NCBI RefSeq assembly: GCF_010119245.1
Contig: NZ_WNKG01000001.1
Span: 62,001-126,000, forward strand
Direction of reading: 5' to 3'
DNA: 64,000 nucleotides
Source: Cyclobacterium salsum
GTDB taxonomy: Bacteria > Bacteroidota > Bacteroidia > Cytophagales > Cyclobacteriaceae
Positions 52,844-60,880 of this stretch are shown here, in pieces (position 1 is the first letter of the stretch; each line of letters starts with the position of its first letter). The notes under the pieces were generated by a model. It worked only from the letters and a program-made list of their open reading frames with translations. It searched no databases and was not told where the DNA came from. The position numbers and the translations under genes are program-made.

Positions 52844-55336
52844 TTAGTAATAGAAGCAGGAGGACATTCCATTTGCCTCCATTTGTCCGATGGGTGCTCC
52901 CGCAGGAGCTGGTAAGGGTTCCAGAATCGTGATTTTATCCTCCGGATTTAATTTAAATTTTTCCAATTGATCCAGGCAATAATCCAGATGAGCCTTTTGC
53001 GCAAAATCCCTGGTACGCTGCTCCAGTATCCAGTCCTTTAATTCCTCTGTTTTGGCTAAAGCAATGGCGCTCACTTGTGAGCTGCCTGCAGGTTGTGTGG
53101 CTAATTCCATTAAATGTTGAAGTATCAATTTGTCTACCGAACGCTTGATCTCTGCCTGATAGCTTGTTCCGGCCGTGGTTTTCCAGGTAGCTTCCAATAT
53201 AAGATCAAGGTATTCTTCCAATCGAAGTTGATTATTATCCAGGGCGCTTTGACTTATCAGGCGGGATGCTCTCTCCGGATGAAAGAGAAAGGATAAGGTG
53301 TGATGGGCAGCAATTTCTGCAGGGGCGATGGGATCGAATACCAGACCTGTATGTCTTTTAAAAACTTCTCTCGAATCCGGATTATAGCCAAAAGGCCTTG
53401 GAGGAAGTTGCTCCAGAATTGCCACCGGGAGGGTTAGGGTGGAGGGTTCCAACGTGCGAAGCAATTGATTCAGGGCCTCCAATTGCTTGTCGCGAGGGAC
53501 TACCTGCTGGTCTTCCATAGAATCTCCTTTCAAAGCATACCCATACCTAACCCCTCCGATTACTTTTGCGGCAGCCTCTACCTGGTATCGGTGTAGAAGA
53601 TAGAGGGGAACCAACAGCTCTTCGAGTTTGGCCAGGGGCGTTCCTGTAGGAATGTTTTTTGGTCCAAAATCTTCCAGGGCAATTTTTCGAATTTCCAGGG
53701 TGTTTTGTAGTTCCTCAACCGGGTCGTTTCCATTGTCCCATAGGTGCGTTTCCGGATGAGCCGATCCAGCCGGCCTCGCATCCTGGTCAGAGAGAAAATC
53801 CAACCCTTCTTCCCGATACTCCCGGACCCATTGGTCAAAAGCTTTCTGCTCATCCATGCCGGTGGGAATGGTGCTGTAGGCCATTTTAATTGCCGCAATA
53901 TCCCAGCTTCCGATGCCTTCGGCATAGGCATTTGAAAGATCAATGACACCGTTATTTAGTGAAAGGGTGGGGTGAGGGTAATCCATTACCGACGTCCTTC
54001 CTTTGGCACTGGCGATGTAATTATGGGGCAATCCCAACGTATGGCCCACTTCATGAGCAGCTAACTGTCTCATCCGGGCCAATGCCAGATCCATCATCAC
54101 TTCATTATCAGGGTTGGTGGTATCGAAATTTCCAGCCAGTGCCTGTGCGATCAGGTAATCCTGGCGTACCCGTAAAGAACCCAGGGTGACCTTTCCTTTT
54201 ATGATTTCTCCGGTTCGGGGATCCGTCACTCCGCCACCATAGGACCAACCTCTGCTAGATCGGTGGACCCATTGCACCAGATGGTACCTGACATCCATTG
54301 GATCGGCATCTTCAGGAAGTAATTTGACCTGAAAGGCATCCTTGAATCCGGCAGCTTCAAAGGCTTCAGCCCACCAGGCCGTTCCGTCCATTAATGCGGT
54401 ACGAATGGGCTCAGGGGTGCCGGGATCTATGTAGTAAACAATGGGATGCTCTACCTCACTAATGGCTGCCTCCGGATTTCTTTTCACCAGACGATGTCTT
54501 CGAAGGATCCTTTTTTCAAGGTTCTGGTCCACGGGTGTTGAATAATCGTAATAACTGAGACCATTCACCCCGGCCCTGGGGTCAAAAGTCCGGATTTCAA
54601 AACCAGGATCCGGCAAAGCCACAAAGGAATGGTGGATATGTAACTGGATGGCGTTGGGATCCGGAACGATTTGCCGTATAAAATTTCCAGGTTGGTCCCC
54701 GGTAAAGGTGACGCTCGCCTCAATTTCGGTGTTTTTTGGAAAACTTTTAGTGTTTGGCCTGTAAAGGGCCGATCGGGAAGGATCTATTTTATAGGTGCCC
54801 TGTCCCGAACGTTTGATGGCGCCTGCTGCCTGAATGGCATCCTGTAAAAAGAAATCCGTGCCATCTACCAGTATCCGGTTAGTATCCTTAGCCGTTATTT
54901 TGAATCCCCACAATACGGAGGAGGCAAATGATTCTTTTACAGCTTGCTTTTCCATGGGGTTGGATGAAGAAGCCCTGTACTTATAATTTTCGGCTTGCAT
55001 CAGCAGTTTATCTCCCACAGGAACAAACCGGATGACATGCGCTCCGGCTACTCTTCCTCTATCAAGCCCAATATCATTAGAGCCGAGTCCGGAAGCCAGA
55101 GACGGGTAGTAAAGTAATTCTTGTTCATCATTGGGAATGGCCATCCATACTTTCCCTTTCTCAGAATCCCAGTAAAGGTCAATTAAACCCGGCATTTTCT
55201 CCATCTCCCGGGTTATTTCGGAGAGGGTGGACGAGTCTTCGCTTTGGCGCACCGTGCCCTGAGCATGCAGTGCCTGGAGTTGCGAAAAGAAGCAAAACAG
55301 TAGTCCAACGAGTAGTGGATTTTTTAATACGATCAT
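52844..55336 (-). CDS. Exported zinc-dependent metalloprotease (DUF5117/DUF4953 type)
   Basis: The 830-residue protein has a signal peptide (LLVGLLFCFFSQLQALHAQ), a DUF5118/DUF5117-like N-terminal part (MPGLIDLYWDSEKGKVWM, LGSNDIGLDRG), and the zinc motif HEVGHTLGLPHN at about residues 428-439, followed by SVMDYPHP. The family is widespread in Bacteroidota as secreted or periplasmic proteases of unknown substrate. The last residues are Cys-containing but there is no T9SS sorting domain, so it is probably periplasmic. Convergent with the SatD/DUF3307 unit. Confidence 0.9.
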   Translation of the reverse strand: MIVLKNPLLVGLLFCFFSQLQALHAQGTVRQSEDSSTLSEITREMEKMPGLIDLYWDSEKGKVWMAIPNDEQELLYYPSLASGLGSNDIGLDRGRVAGAHVIRFVPVGDKLLMQAENYKYRASSSNPMEKQAVKESFASSVLWGFKITAKDTNRILVDGTDFFLQDAIQAAGAIKRSGQGTYKIDPSRSALYRPNTKSFPKNTEIEASVTFTGDQPGNFIRQIVPDPNAIQLHIHHSFVALPDPGFEIRTFDPRAGVNGLSYYDYSTPVDQNLEKRILRRHRLVKRNPEAAISEVEHPIVYYIDPGTPEPIRTALMDGTAWWAEAFEAAGFKDAFQVKLLPEDADPMDVRYHLVQWVHRSSRGWSYGGGVTDPRTGEIIKGKVTLGSLRVRQDYLIAQALAGNFDTTNPDNEVMMDLALARMRQLAAHEVGHTLGLPHNYIASAKGRTSVMDYPHPTLSLNNGVIDLSNAYAEGIGSWDIAAIKMAYSTIPTGMDEQKAFDQWVREYREEGLDFLSDQDARPAGSAHPETHLWDNGNDPVEELQNTLEIRKIALEDFGPKNIPTGTPLAKLEELLVPLYLLHRYQVEAAAKVIGGVRYGYALKGDSMEDQQVVPRDKQLEALNQLLRTLEPSTLTLPVAILEQLPPRPFGYNPDSREVFKRHTGLVFDPIAPAEIAAHHTLSFLFHPERASRLISQSALDNNQLRLEEYLDLILEATWKTTAGTSYQAEIKRSVDKLILQHLMELATQPAGSSQVSAIALAKTEELKDWILEQRTRDFAQKAHLDYCLDQLEKFKLNPEDKITILEPLPAPAGAPIGQMEANGMSSCFYY

Positions 55337-55483
55337 TTCATTTAGGGTTAGTCAGCTATAAAAATAAAAGTTGTAATTCCAAAATAGCAATTACCCCGAT
55401 GAAATCTCTGTGAAAGTGAATGCGTCTTGAGCGTCGCAGGTATTCCAAAATAACCCTACTCTTTTGTTTAAAAATAAAATAGG

Positions 55484-55503
55484 TGGTAATGGCTTCATTA
55501 CCA
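55484..55503. promoter_or_regulatory. Perfect 8-bp inverted repeat upstream of the metalloprotease
   Basis: TGGTAATG (55484-55491), loop GCTT, CATTACCA (55496-55503) form a perfect dyad about 150 bp upstream of the minus-strand metalloprotease start. It could be an operator; it has no T run and so is not a terminator. Confidence 0.35.
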
Positions 55504-55545
55504 ACACTCGCAGACTTAAAAAATGGTTTTTCAATAAATTTTTCA

Positions 55546-55553
55546 TAGATTTG
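55546..55553 (+). promoter_or_regulatory. Candidate -7 element of the plus-strand small RNA
   Basis: TAGATTTG is a full match to TAnnTTTG. The sequence 19-21 bp upstream (TGGTTTTT) is only a partial match to the -33 box. Transcription would start near 55560. Confidence 0.35.
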
Positions 55554-55559
55554 AAATGA

Positions 55560-55630
55560 ATTAGTTGTTAGTGGCTAAGTTCAATCTGAGGAAGCTCCGG
55601 GCCCCAACCTGGGGTTTCCTCTCTTTTTTT
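55560..55630 (+). ncRNA. Candidate small RNA ending in a strong terminator hairpin
   Basis: No gene lies on the plus strand between 52737 and 59471, yet a strong plus-strand intrinsic terminator sits at 55588-55630: GAGGAA (55588-55593) pairs with TTCCTC (55616-55621), an inner CCCC (55602-55605) pairs with GGGG (55611-55614), and seven T follow. With the -7 box at 55546 this predicts a transcript of about 70 nt whose 3' end abuts the stop codon of the opposite-strand FAD oxidoreductase gene. No known RNA family is recognised. Confidence 0.35.
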
Positions 55631-56798
55631 ACCCCTTAAGTCTTTCCATCATCGCTTCAACGGTTGATAGAAATTTATCTTTAACGGCCGGATCAGGACG
55701 GGTATCCCAATTACCTTCAATGTGATTCCCGCCTAACATGATGCCATCCCTTCTTGGAATGACATACACCCCGGACATATTTGCCCTGTAGTTTAATTCC
55801 GGTTGGGGAATGAGGAAACATAACTGACCCGAAACCGGAAGCATGTCTTCATCGCCAAATAGTTTCATGGATCCCAGTCCGGTGCAGTTTACGATGCATT
55901 TTTCCGGCAAGGAATCGACGTCTTCTATCCGGTTAAATTCTTTTATTTCAAGTTTTCCTCCTGTTAGTAAAAAATCATTGGAGAGCATTTTCAAGTAGGA
56001 AGGAATATTGAAAATGGTAGTAGGGTTTTTCGTGACATTTTTGAATCTAAATGGATTTTCCCTTCGGGATAGTGCTTCTCCTTTCGGATAAAAATCCATT
56101 TCTTCTGTTATCAGCCCGTCCTTAAGGCGAGGAACAGCTGGCTTGTCCTGCGTATTAGTACGATTACCTGTTCTAATACTGTAATTATCCATCCAGTCTA
56201 CCACCTGATTCAATCCCAGCATCCGCTGATAGGTGTAATAAGAATGGTAATAGGCCCTTTGGAATTTCTCTCGGAATTCTTCAGTAATTTTATCGTTGTC
56301 AATTAACTTATGCGAAGGAGACCAGGTGCCGGTTGCCATGGCAGAGGTCACGTTTGGGTAGACATCTTTGGTGTAAATGGTTACCTGGTAGCCCTTTTTT
56401 TGTAGTGTTCTGGCTGTGGAAAGTCCCAATACCCCACAACCCATTACCCCGATTTTTTTTAAATCGGGATCTTTAGGGACTAATTCACAGGCAAGCATGG
56501 CGGAACCCCAGGATAAGGACCACCCGCTTCCACCATGTCCATAATTGTGGATCAGTAATTTATTTCCTAGTTCCTGTGCTTCTATTCTGGGACCAGATCG
56601 GCGAAAAGGCCTCAAACCAACGCTCTCTTTTATTACCCGCGAAGAGGAAACTTTTACCTCCGGCAATCGTAGTTTCTTCAGGATTTCAAAGTTGCCTTTA
56701 TTGACCAGGGGGGCTGCCGCCATACTATTGCTGAAACAGCTTGCTCCCAGGGCAACAAGCCCCACTTTTCGGATAAAATCCCTTCTTGGCTCAATCAT
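55629..56798 (-). CDS. Tat-exported FAD-dependent oxidoreductase (D-amino-acid-oxidase-like fold)
   Basis: The 389-residue protein starts with a Tat signal (EPRRDFIRKVGLVALGASCFSNSMA). An FAD-binding Rossmann motif follows (IGVMGCGVLGLSTARTLQKKGYQVTIY), and the C-terminal blocks IVNCTGLGSMKLFGDEDMLPVSGQLCFL and GGNHIEGNWDTRPDP resemble D-amino-acid/D-aspartate oxidases. It likely oxidises an amino acid or amine in the periplasm. It lies 229 bp downstream of pxpC on the same strand, which may hint at cyclic or D-amino-acid metabolism, but separate transcription is likely given the gap. Confidence 0.83.
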   Translation of the reverse strand: MIEPRRDFIRKVGLVALGASCFSNSMAAAPLVNKGNFEILKKLRLPEVKVSSSRVIKESVGLRPFRRSGPRIEAQELGNKLLIHNYGHGGSGWSLSWGSAMLACELVPKDPDLKKIGVMGCGVLGLSTARTLQKKGYQVTIYTKDVYPNVTSAMATGTWSPSHKLIDNDKITEEFREKFQRAYYHSYYTYQRMLGLNQVVDWMDNYSIRTGNRTNTQDKPAVPRLKDGLITEEMDFYPKGEALSRRENPFRFKNVTKNPTTIFNIPSYLKMLSNDFLLTGGKLEIKEFNRIEDVDSLPEKCIVNCTGLGSMKLFGDEDMLPVSGQLCFLIPQPELNYRANMSGVYVIPRRDGIMLGGNHIEGNWDTRPDPAVKDKFLSTVEAMMERLKG

Positions 56799-57027
56799 TT
56801 CAATGTGGTTAAAGTGGTAATCGGATTCGGTTGAAATGGGCTTATTGAAATGTTGCTGAGTTGGCTGGGTTGAATTTCATATCAATATTATCAAATAAAT
56901 AAATAAAAATCAAAATTAAGGGTAATATTTTAATCCTATAAATGATTTTCATCATTAATTTTTAAAAAATAGGATATTAAAAAATCCAAATTTCGACGAA
57001 GTATTCCTTTACTTACGGTTAAAAACC

Positions 57028-57888
57028 TCATTCCGGCAAGTCAATCAACTGAAACCGGAGTTTTTCACCAGGCCTTAATTGGGAAAGGGTTCCTATTGCC
57101 CGCTGTGGTAGCTGTAATACCCGGTGGTAACCACCTGTTACCTGAGCATCCAACATCAATACAATTAATTTACCAGCGGAGGTTACTTGAACTGTACCTG
57201 GGTAAACAGGGGTCGTTATCATTTCTTGTAGTGAATGCTTGATTTTTTCTTCCAGATGGATCCCCATCCGGTTTTGCTCCCTAGAGAGGGTGAAGGTGCC
57301 GGTTTTTAACCGGTTTTGTTGATCGGGTGAAAGCAGGGGAAACGATGGTCCCTTATAGGCAGGTAGGTCGTTGAAATTGGTGAATACGCTTGATTTTACC
57401 TTTGCATGCAAAAGTGGTAGGCTTTTTTCGGCAACCTGATAATGAACTTCCTCCCCGGAATTTATCCTGCTCTTTTCCGTTATTCCTGGATAAAAGCTTT
57501 GGCTACCCATAATGTTTTCGGAAAGAAAAGATCCATTGATCGCCAGGTAGGCCCATTGGCCATTTTTAAAACCGGATAGGGTCAGTTTTTCTGCTTTCGG
57601 CACCTGTATGATTTCATTGGTGAGATAGGATTTGTTTCCGCAGCTAATTTCGACAGAGGCTCCGGTTAGAACCACCTGGCAGGCGGTGTCAAAGACCATT
57701 TCCAGATTACCCATATAGATCTCCAGGCAAGCATCAGCAGGGGCCTTTCGCATTAAATGATTGGCAAGTAAAAAGGATTTTTTGTCCATCGGTCCCGACA
57801 GGGGCACACCTAATCCAGTATAAACAGGCCTACCCAGATCCTGAATGGTGGTCAGAACACCTGGTTTTTCTACTATTAGCTTAGCCAT
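57028..57888 (-). CDS. pxpC: 5-oxoprolinase subunit C (biotin-dependent carboxyltransferase fold)
   Basis: The 286-residue protein is the third subunit of the prokaryotic ATP-dependent 5-oxoprolinase, which hydrolyses 5-oxoproline to glutamate. It shows EKPGVLTTIQDLGRPVYTGLGVPLSGPMD, the NRMGIHLE block and VTGGYHRVLQLPQRAIGTLSQLRPG, typical of PxpC/AHS2. The start overlaps pxpB by eight bases, so it is translationally coupled in the pxpA-pxpB-pxpC operon. Confidence 0.93.
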   Translation of the reverse strand: MAKLIVEKPGVLTTIQDLGRPVYTGLGVPLSGPMDKKSFLLANHLMRKAPADACLEIYMGNLEMVFDTACQVVLTGASVEISCGNKSYLTNEIIQVPKAEKLTLSGFKNGQWAYLAINGSFLSENIMGSQSFYPGITEKSRINSGEEVHYQVAEKSLPLLHAKVKSSVFTNFNDLPAYKGPSFPLLSPDQQNRLKTGTFTLSREQNRMGIHLEEKIKHSLQEMITTPVYPGTVQVTSAGKLIVLMLDAQVTGGYHRVLQLPQRAIGTLSQLRPGEKLRFQLIDLPE

Positions 57889-58603
57889 TTTCCTCCCATT
57901 TTTTCCAGGAAAAATTTTCTTTTTGCGTTAACTGGTTAAAACGGGATAGGGAAATGGATTCGAATTGGATGGCATCTCCCGGACGAAACGGAACCCTTAA
58001 CTCACCTTTACCAAAAAAGGGGATGGGCGTTTTGCCAACTACGTACCACCCACCGGGACTATCCATGGGGTAAACGCCCGTTTGACTTCCCCCGATGGCT
58101 ACCGAACCGCAAGGGATTTTTCGATCGGGAATGGCCTTTCTTGGAATATGAAGTCGCTCTACCAGGCCCCCCAGGTACATAAATCCCGGTAAAAAACCGT
58201 AGAAATACAAGCGGTAGCTATTTTCTGTGTGCATCTCTACAAAATCGCCCCATTCAATGGACTTCTTATCAAGGTAGCATTTGAGTGCTGGAACCAACTT
58301 TAAGTCGTAGCAAACTGGTAGTTTCCAGGTCCTGAATTCCGAAGGATTATATCCGGATTGAAGGGTTTCTCTCAGAACGGCATACAACTCGCTGATACAG
58401 GGTGCTAAATCTTGTCCCTCTATTAACACTATCCCCAAGACTTGATACCCATGATACATGCGATGGATTTTACCGGGCCATTTTTCATTTAAATAGTGCT
58501 TAGTAGTCAAAATCTCAAATAAAATAGGTTCACTGATTTTTTCTGGCCAGTGTATTTCCAGGATTTCGGGACTGATGGGAATAATCTGAACGGGATGATT
58601 CAT
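57881..58603 (-). CDS. pxpB: 5-oxoprolinase subunit B (KipI-like, AHS1)
   Basis: The 240-residue subunit has the AHS1 blocks FYGFLPGFMYLGGL, RLHIPRKAIPDRKIPCGSVAIGG and TGVYPMDSPGGWYVVGKTPIPFF. It partners with PxpC; the family also contains the Bacillus sporulation inhibitor KipI. It overlaps pxpA by four bases at the start and pxpC by eight at the end. Confidence 0.93.
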   Translation of the reverse strand: MNHPVQIIPISPEILEIHWPEKISEPILFEILTTKHYLNEKWPGKIHRMYHGYQVLGIVLIEGQDLAPCISELYAVLRETLQSGYNPSEFRTWKLPVCYDLKLVPALKCYLDKKSIEWGDFVEMHTENSYRLYFYGFLPGFMYLGGLVERLHIPRKAIPDRKIPCGSVAIGGSQTGVYPMDSPGGWYVVGKTPIPFFGKGELRVPFRPGDAIQFESISLSRFNQLTQKENFSWKKWEENG

Positions 58604-59334
58604 AGATTTTTGGTTTCGCTAATTTTTCGGGCTACTAACGTTACTATTTCCACTGCCAACGGATGATCTCCATGTACACAGATCGTGTCTGCTTTGATGG
58701 GCAAGCAGCTTCCATCCCATGTCTTTACCTGCTGTCCTGCCAGAAAAAGGGAAACTTGTTGCTCAATTTCGGATAAAGTCATCAAAACAGCCTTCGGATC
58801 CTTCCTGCTCAACAATTGAACGGGGGATTGATAGCCCCGGTCAGCAAAAATTTCGTAGGCAATGGGTACCTTTTTACGTTCGGCAGCCCTGGCAATGGCA
58901 GAGCCGAACGGGGCATAAATTTTTTTACCTGGAAATTCCTGCTGTATGAATTGAACCAATTTCTCCGCCAGAATGCCATTGCTAAGGCTTTCCAGGTATA
59001 AGGCACCATGAAATTTAATATGGTGCAAGGGTATGCGCCTTTCCTCTGCCGCTCGTTTCACCGCATGAATTTGAGCCGAGAGGCTCTTTTCCAACCTTTC
59101 AAAATCAATTGCAAGGGGAGCTCTTCCAAAATTTTCCCTGTCCGGATAGGAGGGATGGGCACCCACTTTTACCAGGTGTTTTTTGGCCAATTTCACCGTT
59201 TTACGTATACTCCCTTCGTCACCCGCATGGCCACCACAAGCGATATTGCAACTCCCCAAATAGGGCATGATTAGGTCGTCGTTCTGCATTCCTTCACCCA
59301 AATCGCAGTTAATGTCCCAGGCTTTTACCATCAC
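58600..59334 (-). CDS. pxpA: 5-oxoprolinase subunit A (LamB/YcsF family)
   Basis: The 244-residue protein begins with the signature DINCDLGEGMQNDD and contains SCNIACGGHAGDE, VGAHPSYPDRENFGR, VKFHGALY and ADRGYQS, all typical of PxpA. It is first in the operon of three overlapping genes. Together they recycle the spontaneous glutamine/glutamate cyclisation product 5-oxoproline. The divergent gene upstream is a DUF4136 lipoprotein, with 136 bp between. Confidence 0.94.
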   Translation of the reverse strand: MMVKAWDINCDLGEGMQNDDLIMPYLGSCNIACGGHAGDEGSIRKTVKLAKKHLVKVGAHPSYPDRENFGRAPLAIDFERLEKSLSAQIHAVKRAAEERRIPLHHIKFHGALYLESLSNGILAEKLVQFIQQEFPGKKIYAPFGSAIARAAERKKVPIAYEIFADRGYQSPVQLLSRKDPKAVLMTLSEIEQQVSLFLAGQQVKTWDGSCLPIKADTICVHGDHPLAVEIVTLVARKISETKNL

Positions 59335-59470
59335 TCAAAAGGATTTATGGATTATTTTTTGGGTTATTATTTCCGTAGCTGTAATACATTAAAAAGGATC
59401 ATTTTATCCGATTTAGCACAACATTTTTGATTTGATTTTCGTCTTGAAGATAAAAATTAAGGAACAGATT

Positions 59471-60031
59471 ATGAAATTTACGTTCAGTATAGTGATGGTA
59501 TCCGCTTTGATGTGGATTGCTTCTTGCAGTCCGGTGCGGGTATTTTTGGAGAAAAATGAAGTGGCCAGCATTGAAGGTTATCAAACCTTTTTTGTAATCA
59601 ATCAATATTATGACAAAGTAGCCTTTGAATCCCCGGTATTGGAGGATAACCTTCAGTACAGGCTTACGGAAGGCATGAAATCCTTTGGTTTTGAGCAGGA
59701 TATGGAAAAACCGGATTTAATTGTGCGGTATAATACCAACCTAACGGACCGACAGAAAGAGATTAATTCCACACCCATGATGAGTCCTTATTACGGAATG
59801 GGCATGTACAATCCCTGGATGATGCCCTATGGATTCGGTAATAGCGGATTTAGGGTGGAAAATTACGATATGGGAGAGCTTGTGGTAGATTTTATCGATA
59901 CCAGGCAGGATAAAGTGGTGATGCGGATTAGTGCCGTTGGGGAAATCAACAAACCCAAACAAAAAAGCAAAAACCTACAAACCTCTGTGGACAAAATTCT
60001 AAAAGAGTTTTCAAAAAAAATTTCCACTTAA
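59471..60031 (+). CDS. DUF4136 domain lipoprotein
   Basis: The frame opens at 59432, but ATG 59471 gives a standard lipoprotein signal (KFTFSIVMVSALMWIASC), so I use it; 186 residues. The mature part has the DUF4136 strand pattern (QTFFVINQYYDKVAFESPVLEDNLQYRLTEGMKSFGF, KPDLIVRYNTN, ELVVDFIDTRQDKVVMRISAVGEI) and a Met/Tyr/Gly-rich insertion (MMSPYYGMGMYNPWMMPYGFG). A lipoprotein of unknown function, located at the inner leaflet of the outer membrane by inference. Confidence 0.87.
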   Translation: MKFTFSIVMVSALMWIASCSPVRVFLEKNEVASIEGYQTFFVINQYYDKVAFESPVLEDNLQYRLTEGMKSFGFEQDMEKPDLIVRYNTNLTDRQKEINSTPMMSPYYGMGMYNPWMMPYGFGNSGFRVENYDMGELVVDFIDTRQDKVVMRISAVGEINKPKQKSKNLQTSVDKILKEFSKKIST

Positions 60032-60045
60032 CCGCTAAAAACGAT

Positions 60046-60633
60046 TCAGTATCGTAAATCATAGGTAGCTTTAAGGTGTTGATAAACCTTGTGCACAGGT
60101 AGTCCCATGACCGTATAATAGGAACCTTGGATGCTGCTAATGCCAATTAATCCGATCCAATCCTGGATGCCGTAGCCACCTGCTTTATCAAATGGTTGAC
60201 ATTCTTTAATGTAGTAATTGATTTCGATGTCTTGGAGCGGCGTAAGATCTACTCGCGTACGGTCTGAAAAAACGATTTTATGTTGTAGGTCGCGGATGCA
60301 CACACCGGTGATTACTTCATGGGTTTTTCCCTGCAGTAGTAGAAGCATTTCCCGGGCCTCTTGCTCGTTGGCTGGCTTATTGAATATTCGGTTTTCATAT
60401 ATAACAGTAGTGTCGGCGGTTATCAAAACTTCCTCATCATACAGATAGGGTAGGTAAGCATCTGCCTTTTTTTCGGCAAGAAATTCAGCCACGACCATTG
60501 GATCAAGGCTTTCTGAAAAGGACTCGTCCGCATCCAGGTTTTTGATGGTAAATGAAAAGCCCATTTCGTTCATTAACTGCTGTCTTCTCGGTGATTTTGA
60601 TGCTAAAACGATTGTTTTGTTTCTAATTTCCAT
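60046..60633 (-). CDS. maf: Maf-family nucleoside triphosphate pyrophosphatase
   Basis: The frame extends to 60720, but the ATG whose complement ends at 60633 gives the family start (MEIRNKTIVLASKSPRRQQLM), so I choose it; 195 residues. The motif SPRRxxLL, the catalytic Asp in ITADTTV, and the terminal YYTVMGLPVHKVYQ are present. The enzyme hydrolyses dTTP/UTP or modified nucleotides as house-cleaning. It is convergent with DUF4136, 14 bp apart. Confidence 0.9.
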   Translation of the reverse strand: MEIRNKTIVLASKSPRRQQLMNEMGFSFTIKNLDADESFSESLDPMVVAEFLAEKKADAYLPYLYDEEVLITADTTVIYENRIFNKPANEQEAREMLLLLQGKTHEVITGVCIRDLQHKIVFSDRTRVDLTPLQDIEINYYIKECQPFDKAGGYGIQDWIGLIGISSIQGSYYTVMGLPVHKVYQHLKATYDLRY

Positions 60634-60793
60634 AAGATCTAATGAAAAGCTGAAAGATCGCTTTCCTGTTTTTTTATTATTTAAAAAACAATTTTGGCTT
60701 TTTCCCAACAAGCCGGACAAAATTATTAAATCTTATTTGGAATAATCCAGTAAGTGGCTTCAAAAGAAAGAAGAAACCAAAAATCGGTGTAAT

Positions 60794-60825
60794 TTTGCGG
60801 AAACCACTTAAAAATAGTAGTTTTG
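60794..60825 (+). promoter_or_regulatory. Consensus Bacteroidota promoter of the serine palmitoyltransferase-like gene
   Basis: TTTG (60794-60797), 20-bp spacer, TAGTTTTG (60818-60825) match -33 TTTG and -7 TAnnTTTG. A second -7-like TAATTTTG overlaps at 60790-60797. Transcription should start near 60832, about 50 bp before the TTG start. Confidence 0.6.
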
Positions 60826-60880
60826 GAGGTTTGAATTCCAGAACGAAAGTTAATAGTTGAACATCAAAAGTATTTGCACA

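Noticed and set aside
55588-55630. Resemblance of GAGGAAGCTCCGGGC to a conserved segment of RNase P RNA
   Set aside because: The predicted transcript is only about 70 nt and lacks the other conserved RNase P helices; the match is to one short segment.
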